From: Sphingobacterium sp. R2 | GTDB taxonomy: Bacteria; Bacteroidota; Bacteroidia; Sphingobacteriales; Sphingobacteriaceae | Direction: 5' to 3' | DNA length: 64,000 bases | NCBI RefSeq assembly: GCF_040760075.1 | Contig: NZ_CP142884.1 | Location: 2,666,001 to 2,730,000 of the forward strand | Shown here: piece after piece, positions 34,346-41,135 of the stretch | Layout of the letters: every line of letters starts with the position of its first letter | Position numbering within the stretch: position 1 is the stretch's first letter | Notes under the pieces: generated by a model | Seen by the model: only the letters and a program-made list of their open reading frames with translations | Databases searched by the model: none | Told to the model about the DNA's origin: nothing | Made by a program: the position numbers and the translations under genes

Positions 34346-35083
34346 GTGATGATGATGGAAATCAAATGTGCTATCGTAGACGACGAGCCTTTTGCGCGTA
34401 AGGGAATTGCATCTTATATAGCAAAAATAGATTTTTTGAAGCTCGTTGTGGAATGCGAAGATGCGATTGAATTGAGCCAATATCTGCGTTTGCATCCCCT
34501 TGATCTGATCTTTCTTGATATTGAGATGCCCGAGATTTCGGGTTTGGATTATATAGCGAGCTTAAGCAATCCGCCGAAGATTATCGTGGTGTCGGCCTAC
34601 GAAAAGTATGCTTTGCGCGGGTACGAATTGGAAGTAGTCGATTATCTGTTAAAGCCTGTGCCTTTTGAACGCTTCTTTAAGGCGGCCAATCGGGCATTCG
34701 ATGTACTCTGCAACACTGCTCCTTCGGCAGGGGTGTTGGCAAATCCACAGGAGGCGCATATCTTTCTGAAGGTGGACAAACAATTAAAAAAGATTTTTAT
34801 TCAGGATATCTTGTTTGTACAGAGTATGGGCAACTACGTGGTTGTGCATACCTCAGGTACGCGTGAAGTGACCTATTGCAGCCTACAGCAAATGATAAGC
34901 ATGCTGCCAGCACAGCACTTTATTGCTTGCCACCGATCCTATCTGGTCAATAGGAATAAGATAGCAATCATAGCAGGGAATCAGTTACATGTGGGGGAAT
35001 ATAAAATTCCGATCGCCCGAAATTTAAGGGATGATGTGATGGCAGCGATCTTGAATATTACCGGCCATCATCCGCCCCGATAA
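34346..35083 (+). CDS. LytTR-family response regulator
   Basis: 245 residues from the GTG that directly follows the kinase stop; ATG 34355 (MEIKCAIVDDEPF) is equally likely. The receiver domain (about 4-120) has the acidic pair in VDDE, the phospho-acceptor Asp58 in LIFLDIEMPE and Lys in LLKPVPFERF. The LytTR DNA-binding domain (about 135-240) has IFIQDILFVQSMGNYVVVHT and HRSYLVNRNKI. Partner of the kinase encoded just upstream. Its 3' end overlaps the convergent gene by 26 bp. Confidence 0.94.
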   Translation: MMMMEIKCAIVDDEPFARKGIASYIAKIDFLKLVVECEDAIELSQYLRLHPLDLIFLDIEMPEISGLDYIASLSNPPKIIVVSAYEKYALRGYELEVVDYLLKPVPFERFFKAANRAFDVLCNTAPSAGVLANPQEAHIFLKVDKQLKKIFIQDILFVQSMGNYVVVHTSGTREVTYCSLQQMISMLPAQHFIACHRSYLVNRNKIAIIAGNQLHVGEYKIPIARNLRDDVMAAILNITGHHPPR

Positions 35084-35516
35084 TTTCGTCGATCTCATTA
35101 CAGATCCGCTGAATGGGCTTTGTAAAGTAACTCTGTGCAAGCTGTACCCTTTTTTCTTTACCATTCTCGTGGCGATAACGTGCTATGAGGGACACGTTGA
35201 TAGTAATGAGACCGTATTGTTTGAGTTTGTGGATGGTAAACCCTTCTAGGCGATCGAGCGGCACAGTTACTTCCTTTCCTACAAGACCTTTACGTACACG
35301 CATTTCCCTTTTGTCCATATCGATGATAAAGTATGATCGCAGCAGGGAAATTATTAGGATGACCAAAATACCGAGCATCCACCATTTAAAAGAGGATTCG
35401 GGAAGTTTTACGAATCCCACTATCATTATAATGGAAAAAATGCCGATCAATGGCACATAGGTTCCTAGCTGGGGTTTCATTTTGTATTCGTTTCCGATTC
35501 TTTCGAAGTTTTTCAT
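35058..35516 (-). CDS. Small two-helix membrane protein, PH-like
   Basis: 152 residues. Two hydrophobic helices near the N-terminus (about 18-38 and 45-62) are followed by a beta-rich cytoplasmic part (MRVRKGLVGKEVTVPLDRLE, LITINVSLIARYRH), a layout seen in bacterial PH-like membrane proteins. Function unknown. It overlaps the end of the response regulator gene tail-to-tail. Confidence 0.65.
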   Translation of the reverse strand: MKNFERIGNEYKMKPQLGTYVPLIGIFSIIMIVGFVKLPESSFKWWMLGILVILIISLLRSYFIIDMDKREMRVRKGLVGKEVTVPLDRLEGFTIHKLKQYGLITINVSLIARYRHENGKEKRVQLAQSYFTKPIQRICNEIDEIIGADDGR

Positions 35517-35800
35517 GTGTCTAGCACTATTTTCTGCTTACCTATATATTTAGTTTAAATTAGCTGAAATTTTTTAATTATGAAAGTGTTTATTGGGGGG
35601 CTAACTGTCTACTCAGGAAAATATTACAAGTGGAACGAGATTTGGCATCAAACGAAGACAAGAGATACATCTTGTAGATGGTAGTCAAAATGGAATAAAG
35701 GAGTTGCCTACCGTGTAAGAGCGTAACTGGTAAGTAGTGTTTCTAAAGCTCGAAATTTATTGATAAATTAACTGAAACGCACACTTAATCCTTTTACGGT

Positions 35801-36325
35801 ATGGTAAAGTATTTATTAATAGGTAGTGTTTTCCTAGCAGTGGGATGTTCTGTATATCGACAAGCGCCAACATTGATTTTGAAAAATAACACGAGTGGAA
35901 AAATAAAGCTTAGTGGCTATTTTTATGTTAAAAAAGATAATAATCTTTATAATTCGATAGTTCTTTACCAAAATGGTATTGTCCTCGACGGGGGCAGTTC
36001 AGAAGTAAGTGCTGGTATAAATAGTGTTGATAGCAATTTTTTAGCAACAGATAACTTCAATAATTCATATGATAGAAAAATCCCATATATATGGGGCATC
36101 TATACTATAAATCAAAATCATATCATAATTGAACGTTATAAAGTACCTGCTTTTGGTGAATCCTATCAAACTTATATTGATGAAGGATACGTAGTAAATG
36201 AAGGACAATTTATCATAACTTCACGAAAATACATCAAAACGGGTAAGCTTGAAGCAAGGCGAGATACGTTCAATTTTAGACCATTATCAATAAAGCCGGA
36301 TAGTACAAATAATTTTATTAAATAA
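35801..36325 (+). CDS. Orphan lipoprotein
   Basis: 174 residues with a clear lipoprotein signal (MVKYLLIGSVFLAVGC, Cys16). The mature part is short-stranded and Asn/Tyr/Ser-rich (LILKNNTSGKIKLSGYFYVK and a YVVNEGQFIITSRKYI segment). The base composition is much more AT-rich than the flanking SusCD and two-component genes, which fits acquired DNA. No family recognised. It is the first gene of the AT-rich island at 35.5-39.9 kb. Confidence 0.6.
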   Translation: MVKYLLIGSVFLAVGCSVYRQAPTLILKNNTSGKIKLSGYFYVKKDNNLYNSIVLYQNGIVLDGGSSEVSAGINSVDSNFLATDNFNNSYDRKIPYIWGIYTINQNHIIIERYKVPAFGESYQTYIDEGYVVNEGQFIITSRKYIKTGKLEARRDTFNFRPLSIKPDSTNNFIK

Positions 36326-36351
36326 TTTAAGAACTGAAGCCATTTCTATAT

Positions 36352-36633
36352 ATGGACGAAAAACAAATTGAAAACTACGATTCATTGCATTATGCTAGAT
36401 CTTACGATTCTCTGATTCGCTTGAGAGACTATAACTATAAAGTAGCTATACCCTTTGGTGGAATTGGGGCGCATAATCCAGAAATGAATACCGTGGTGAG
36501 GTATGAATCAGGGAATGCATTAGAATTGACCCCTGCGAGTCTGTTGCTTCATATAATTTTGATCATTTATTTTTCGGTTAAGATTGTCAAAAATTTATTT
36601 GAACTTAAAAGTAAACCTAAATATGATGGATAA
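36352..36633 (+). CDS. Orphan small protein with C-terminal membrane helix
   Basis: 93 residues. An acidic, Tyr-rich N-terminus (DEKQIENYDSLHYARSYDSL) is followed by a polar loop (PFGGIGAHNPEMN) and one hydrophobic helix near the end (TPASLLLHIILIIYFSVKIV). Family unknown. It starts 26 bp after the orphan lipoprotein gene and its end overlaps the next tiny gene. Confidence 0.5.
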   Translation: MDEKQIENYDSLHYARSYDSLIRLRDYNYKVAIPFGGIGAHNPEMNTVVRYESGNALELTPASLLLHIILIIYFSVKIVKNLFELKSKPKYDG

Positions 36634-36745
36634 ATTGGCTTTTCTGAATGATTGTGCTCAAATCATACTGATATTAGTATTTATTGTATATGTATGCTCA
36701 GGATTATTGATTTATAGGAGGAATAAGTTGAAAGAGCGGAAATAG
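36623..36745 (+). CDS. Tiny single-helix membrane protein (40 residues)
   Basis: Starts at tandem ATG codons (36623, 36626) that overlap the stop of the preceding gene by 11 bp, the usual sign of translational coupling. It encodes about 40 residues with one strong hydrophobic helix (AQIILILVFIVYVCSGLLIY) and a basic tail (RRNKLKERK). The topology and coupling favour a real small membrane protein, but its short length leaves doubt. Confidence 0.45.
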   Translation: MMDKLAFLNDCAQIILILVFIVYVCSGLLIYRRNKLKERK

Positions 36746-36781
36746 TGACGTTTCGCTGAGAATGTGCTAAAACTTAAAATC

Positions 36782-37258
36782 ATGGATATAGGATTCGAAA
36801 TTATCATTTTAAAAAACGAAAGTGATGTTCAAAATTTAACTTTTCAACAACCTTTTTTTGAATGGGGAGGGGTTGCATACCCTCAAGGTCCTGAGGAGGC
36901 GTTGTATAAATCATTTAAAATTATGAAATCAGATGTGCCAACTTTTGTATTAAACTATTTGCCAAATGAATTTAATACAGAAATTTGGGAATGCTTTACT
37001 ATTAGAGAAGGTTTAAGACAAGAAATTGATGATATAGAAGATGCTGTTTATAGAGATGAGTTGAATGCTCTTTTATCTCTACTTATTGAAAATACAAGTA
37101 AATGGATAGTGGTATTTCAGCCAGGATATGATGATATTGATAGTGTTGTTAACGTAGGTTGGGATACAGTTGCTAAACGTATTATTAGCGCAACGAACAA
37201 AATGGATGACGGATTTATCGCATGGAACTATCTAAATAAATATTCTAATTCGGTTTGA
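36782..37258 (+). CDS. Orphan acidic protein, possible immunity protein
   Basis: 158 residues from ATG 36782 (MDIGFEIIILKNESD). It is cytoplasmic and acidic, with PFFEWGGVAYPQGPEEALYK, a DDIEDAVYRDELNALLSLL helix and a GYDDIDSVVNVGWDTV segment. Size, acidity and location among toxin remnants suggest an immunity protein, but I recognise no family. ATG 36764 is an alternative start. Confidence 0.55.
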   Translation: MDIGFEIIILKNESDVQNLTFQQPFFEWGGVAYPQGPEEALYKSFKIMKSDVPTFVLNYLPNEFNTEIWECFTIREGLRQEIDDIEDAVYRDELNALLSLLIENTSKWIVVFQPGYDDIDSVVNVGWDTVAKRIISATNKMDDGFIAWNYLNKYSNSV

Positions 37259-37368
37259 TCACCCTAGTATTGTACAACAATTCGCTATATAAATAAAGAT
37301 TAGCGAAAATGCTACATACTATAGTGCGGCTTGTATTATTCGTTAAGAGAATTTCAAAGTAAATTAAT

Positions 37369-37758
37369 ATGTCAAAATATAAATTGCAAGGTATAATATT
37401 CGTGTTTCTAATCGGGGTTTTGTTTTGTTCTTCAATACCTAATCAAGTTTCCAAAAATATCAGATTAGTTGGTCAATGGCGTGGAAAAGTAGAGGATATC
37501 TCTATGATATTTACTTTCAGACGAGATTCTGGCTTGATAGAATATCTTCCTTATAATAAGAAAGTGGCATTTAAATATCGAATTGAAAAAGATTCCATTC
37601 TTTCCATATCAAATGGTATTAACACGTCTACGCATACTATTGAATTTTTGTCTAAAGATAGATTTATATTATTACCGTATTTTAAAGTTTTCAATTCAGA
37701 AATAATCGATTTAATTGACCAGGTTGAATTTGTTAGAGAAAATTGTGACATGAAATAA
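37369..37758 (+). CDS. Small exported protein, lipocalin-like pattern
   Basis: 129 residues with an N-terminal hydrophobic signal (IIFVFLIGVLFCSSIPNQ, Cys at about 20, possible lipoprotein). The remainder is made of short beta strands (LVGQWRGKVEDISMIFTF, KYRIEKDSILSIS), the pattern of small lipocalin-like domains in Bacteroidota. Weak assignment. It lies just upstream of the Rhs remnant. Confidence 0.5.
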   Translation: MSKYKLQGIIFVFLIGVLFCSSIPNQVSKNIRLVGQWRGKVEDISMIFTFRRDSGLIEYLPYNKKVAFKYRIEKDSILSISNGINTSTHTIEFLSKDRFILLPYFKVFNSEIIDLIDQVEFVRENCDMK

Positions 37759-38081
37759 ATTACGGAAAAACATGAATAGACACATAGTACAAACAGTACG
37801 ATTACGGGGTAAGATTGCTTAAATTGATAGCTGGAACGTTGTGGATCTAGCTGATGAATTTTAGTACTCAGAGACGTAATCTTACCAAATTGGCGGAATA
37901 ATGTAAACAGAGTAGTAATTATAATGCAACATTCACAGAAGTTGAAACAGTGAATAATGCATAATAGTGTTGTGGCGAGGAAGCTTTAGAACAATTGGAT
38001 TTGTACTTTAATGTTCTCCCAAGTTCAACAGGTATTATGGAAGTTAGCCCCCCGAATTATAGGATTTGAAAGATAAATTGT
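37759..38081 (+). other. Degenerate spacer holding the Rhs remnant
   Basis: A 323-bp stretch between small genes. Besides the Rhs core fragment at 37797-37899 it has many stop codons in all frames and no complete gene. It probably represents the rest of a deleted toxin gene. Confidence 0.5.
37797..37899 (+). pseudogene. Decayed Rhs/YD-repeat core fragment
   Basis: Conceptual translation in one frame gives YDYGVRL (37797-37817). Two frames away, DSWNVVDLADEF follows (37826-37861), then YSET and SYQIGG separated by stop codons. The conserved end of Rhs cores reads YDYGAR-x-YD-x(3)-GRWNVVDPLAD, so the order and spacing match after small deletions and stops. This is the junction where variable C-terminal toxin tips attach. 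It is too short and broken to be functional. Confidence 0.75.
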
Positions 38082-38501
38082 ATGAATTCAAAAAAAATCA
38101 GAATATTCTTAATAGGTGCAGTTGCTATAGGTGTAGCGTATAATATTTATTTTTATAGGGAAGATGTTAAAATGGAGAGCAGCGTGGCCCGTAATTTTTT
38201 GGTTGAAGAGCAATATTGTCGAACTTCAAAAGGAAGCTCATCAATCAATGTCAAATATAAAGGGAAGTTATATGCTGTTAGAATGGCAAATGAAGAATGC
38301 TTAAAATATCCTGTTGGTTCTCATATTGAATTAGTCTATAATGAAATGCATGATTTTTTTTATAAAAAAGATGGTCTAGCGAAGGCAAAACTTAGGGTGT
38401 TTTTTTCCCTATTTCTTTTATTCGTTTTGGTTATACCATGGGAAAAATTTTTCAAAAAAACATACAATTTTTCTGACGGTAGAAGGCAATATGGAAAATA
38501 G
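38082..38501 (+). CDS. Orphan two-helix membrane protein
   Basis: 139 residues with an N-terminal helix (FLIGAVAIGVAYNIYFY) and a C-terminal helix (VFFSLFLLFVLVIPWEKFF) flanking a loop with two Cys (EEQYCRTSKG, NEECLKYPVG). Size and topology are common among immunity proteins for polymorphic toxins, and it sits between the Rhs remnant and the EndoU fragment. I cannot name a family. Confidence 0.55.
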   Translation: MNSKKIRIFLIGAVAIGVAYNIYFYREDVKMESSVARNFLVEEQYCRTSKGSSSINVKYKGKLYAVRMANEECLKYPVGSHIELVYNEMHDFFYKKDGLAKAKLRVFFSLFLLFVLVIPWEKFFKKTYNFSDGRRQYGK

Positions 38502-38560
38502 GCTGCTTTTTTAACTTCGGGCATTGGTTACCAGTGATAGATTTGCTAACGGGTTAAACT

Positions 38561-38776
38561 ATGTTTCCTGTAACGTGGAGCCACGGTAAAATAATGCATG
38601 CAGTATCAGATGTTATAGTGAACAACAAGTGGATTCAGGAATCAGGAAAAGCTGGATCTATGTTTACAAAGAGAGGTGCACCCGTTAATTTTAAAATTGA
38701 AGGAGTTTATGAAGGAGTGAAGATTAGGTTAATAACTATTCATAATGATGTTATATCAGCGTTTCCTATAAAATGA
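38561..38776 (+). CDS. C-terminal fragment of an EndoU-family toxin nuclease
   Basis: 71 residues beginning MFPVTWSHGKIMHAVSDVI and ending VISAFPIK. In bacterial EndoU nuclease domains the second half has the pattern MFP-x(2)-WS-x(2)-KI, a V-x-GxY segment and a terminal TAYPI; all are visible here (VNFKIEGVYEGVKIR). A full domain is about 125-130 residues, and the first half, which carries catalytic histidines, is missing, so this fragment should be inactive. It lies about 700 bp after the Rhs core remnant, where toxin tips are found. Confidence 0.68.
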   Translation: MFPVTWSHGKIMHAVSDVIVNNKWIQESGKAGSMFTKRGAPVNFKIEGVYEGVKIRLITIHNDVISAFPIK

Positions 38777-38852
38777 AAATCATATGAAATTACGATAAAA
38801 GTTACTAAAAATTAATGTTATAGCGAGAATTATAGGATTAAATGAAGCGGAT

Positions 38853-39455
38853 TTGCACAAGGCAATAGAATTTTTATATTATAACAAATACGGTTTATGT
38901 TTTGAAACTATTATTACTCAGCTTGACGAAAATGATTTAAAAATTACTGCTCCAATATACAATAATATGTTAAAGTATAAATTTACTATCGCTGAGCAAG
39001 TTTATCAGCCAATCACGAACAATGATATTTGGGGATTAATAAATAATGCGGGTTTTGAAGCAGTAAAGTTAAAGAAGCAAGGCTTTTTGGGAAGAATTAG
39101 TGCTTTATTTTCAATTAGTAATGCGAGCGTGGGTAATGAAGCTGATTTTCCACTAGTGTTAAAAGATAATCTCCAATTTGCTCTAAAATCCAAGGCGGGA
39201 GAAAGAGCTGGAAGGGGATTTATGGAAGTTAAAGGTTTACCATTCAGAATAAGTGGATCAAAAATACTTTATAATCCTTCTGATTCGGGACAGTATATAT
39301 GGGGGGCATGTATGAGAGCTAATGGATATACTTATATGCAAGTATGGTTAGTATCAAATCTTAATGAATGGAAAAATTTAGGTGATTCAAAAGGAGATCA
39401 AAATGCGATTAAAGCTCGATACAAGGCTATGGATAAATGGATGACCTTAAAATAG
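38853..39455 (+). CDS. Orphan protein without an ATG start, probably truncated
   Basis: 200 residues from a TTG; the frame is open back to about 38799, but no in-frame ATG exists there. The N-terminal third is LHKAIEFLYYNKYGLCFETI. A central basic linker (KLKKQGFLGRISALFSIS) leads to a compact C-terminal domain (GRGFMEVKGLPFRISGSKIL, then MQVWLVSNLNEWKN). Location and missing start suggest the remains of a larger toxin-associated or immunity gene. Family unknown. Confidence 0.45.
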   Translation: MHKAIEFLYYNKYGLCFETIITQLDENDLKITAPIYNNMLKYKFTIAEQVYQPITNNDIWGLINNAGFEAVKLKKQGFLGRISALFSISNASVGNEADFPLVLKDNLQFALKSKAGERAGRGFMEVKGLPFRISGSKILYNPSDSGQYIWGACMRANGYTYMQVWLVSNLNEWKNLGDSKGDQNAIKARYKAMDKWMTLK

Positions 39456-39459
39456 AAAT

Positions 39460-39759
39460 ATGCAAAAGATAAAGTTTCCAACTATTGGAAGTATAATGAT
39501 TCCAATTTTATATATTATTATAATTAGTTTTAAAATTAATGCTAAGAATTTAGATGAACGATGTTTAAGGATTGTTGAACACCAGTTTAATAATAAGGTG
39601 GCTCTCCCAGTTTTTGTTATGCTAATTCTTTTGTCAATTTTTACCATTATTGAGTACAAAAAGGAGCTCAGAAATAGGATATTTGACATAATTTTAATTT
39701 GTCCTATATTATTTCATGTATTACTTTTTACGATCAAAATGATATTTCATTTATTTTGA
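39460..39759 (+). CDS. Orphan small membrane protein
   Basis: 99 residues with three predicted helices (IGSIMIPILYIIIISF, ALPVFVMLILLSIFTII, IILICPILFHVLLFTIKMIF) and a basic loop between the second and third. It starts 4 bp after the preceding gene, so the two may be coexpressed. Possible immunity or small membrane protein; family unknown. Confidence 0.5.
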   Translation: MQKIKFPTIGSIMIPILYIIIISFKINAKNLDERCLRIVEHQFNNKVALPVFVMLILLSIFTIIEYKKELRNRIFDIILICPILFHVLLFTIKMIFHLF

Positions 39760-39969
39760 TAATGCTGCAATAGATTAAAAGGCTATTGACATAGAAAAAT
39801 ATTACTTTTTAATCATGGTAAAGTATTTGATATTGTTTACCTAATGTTCGTGAATAAAAAGATTATGAAATCTACTTTACATTGCAAAATATTCAGGTGC
39901 CAAAATGACCTAAACTGATAGTGTTCGGCGAGTTCTAAAAGTTTATTCAAATTATAATACACCGAGCAC

Positions 39970-41133
39970 TTAACAACGCTGTTTCTTCTTCTTAAACTTT
40001 CTACCATACCAGATATAAAAGCCTGTTACCGGCAGAGAGGCACAGATTAAGCTGGTCACAAATGCGATCCACATGCCTATACGCCCGGCAATTTTTCCGA
40101 CATGGATATCATAGTTGGAATCGCGCCACTTCATGCCTAATGTTTTATCATTTTGCAGCCGCTTGAAAGAGCACTTTTCACTACGAAGATCATAGGTATA
40201 GGTATCGGAAGCCGACCACCAGGTATTTCCTTTCTTATAGACAGTAACATTGGCCACTGAAGCATTTTGCGGGATATTGATCAAAGCACCTTCATGCGCG
40301 CCATAACTTTTCACAACATCAGACCATATCAGATCTAACGAGGCCTCACTGGCGGCATCTATTGTATTTTCTGGAGCTTTTGGCTCTTCGTGTTTCTTAT
40401 TGGGCCGCTTACCATCCAGCAACCAGTAAATACCAGTTTCCCACCATTTGAAGGACCAGACTAAACCTGTGGCCGCAATGACGATAGCAACGAAGAAAGC
40501 GTAAAAGCCTAATACTTGGTGAAGGTCGTAGTTTAGGCGTTTCCATTTAGCGCTAAAATTAATCTTGAGGCGTTTAACAGCAACTTTACGGTTTTTGGGC
40601 CACCAAAGGAAAATACTCGAAAGTAACGTAATGATAAACAGCAAGACGCTGGTACCTACGATGGTGCTGCCCACATCGCGCCTCAGATATAAGAATTGAT
40701 GGATCTGCCTGACAATCCAAAAGAAATTAGTTTCGACATCTATTTTCCCTAAAACCTTTCCGCTGTAGGGGTCTACAAAAATACGGTCCCAATAGCGGAT
40801 TTCTTTGTTGATGAATACGCCGACGATATCGTTCTTTGGACGGCGCTTAAGGGCTTCAAATAGATAAACTTGTCGCTGATCATCTGTAGCAGGCACACGG
40901 ATAAGGGTAATGGGATGATCGGTGACACGCTGTGCATTTGCCTTCAAGATGGAAAGGGGAAGTGTTTTCTCGCCTTTCTGTTCCGTTACTGTCACATAAC
41001 TTGGATGAAAAAGGGCAAATAGTTCCTTCTCAAACACATAGATAGCGCCTGTAATGCTCACAATAAAAACCACCAGACCGGACAATAGTCCGATCCAGCG
41101 GTGTAAAAACAAGATCGTCTTTTTCAAAGTCAT
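39970..41133 (-). CDS. PepSY-associated membrane protein (siderophore-uptake partner)
   Basis: 387 residues with an N-terminal helix (LHRWIGLLSGLVVFIVSITG), two central helices (TSVLLFIITLLSSIFLWW at about 165 and LGFYAFFVAIVIAATGLVW at about 210) and a C-terminal helix (IAFVTSLICASLPVTGFYIW). This matches the PepSY-TM family, whose conserved His residues on the helices are thought to bind heme or take part in ferric-siderophore reduction. It starts 2 bp after the TonB siderophore receptor stop, so it is cotranscribed with it; a role in releasing iron from imported siderophore is inferred. Confidence 0.88.
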   Translation of the reverse strand: MTLKKTILFLHRWIGLLSGLVVFIVSITGAIYVFEKELFALFHPSYVTVTEQKGEKTLPLSILKANAQRVTDHPITLIRVPATDDQRQVYLFEALKRRPKNDIVGVFINKEIRYWDRIFVDPYSGKVLGKIDVETNFFWIVRQIHQFLYLRRDVGSTIVGTSVLLFIITLLSSIFLWWPKNRKVAVKRLKINFSAKWKRLNYDLHQVLGFYAFFVAIVIAATGLVWSFKWWETGIYWLLDGKRPNKKHEEPKAPENTIDAASEASLDLIWSDVVKSYGAHEGALINIPQNASVANVTVYKKGNTWWSASDTYTYDLRSEKCSFKRLQNDKTLGMKWRDSNYDIHVGKIAGRIGMWIAFVTSLICASLPVTGFYIWYGRKFKKKKQRC

Positions 41134-41135
41134 CC

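Noticed and set aside
35580..35684. 34-residue frame starting at ATG 35580
   Set aside because: Short, without membrane helix, signal or visible ribosome-binding site; it may be a toxin-gene relic but I cannot show it.
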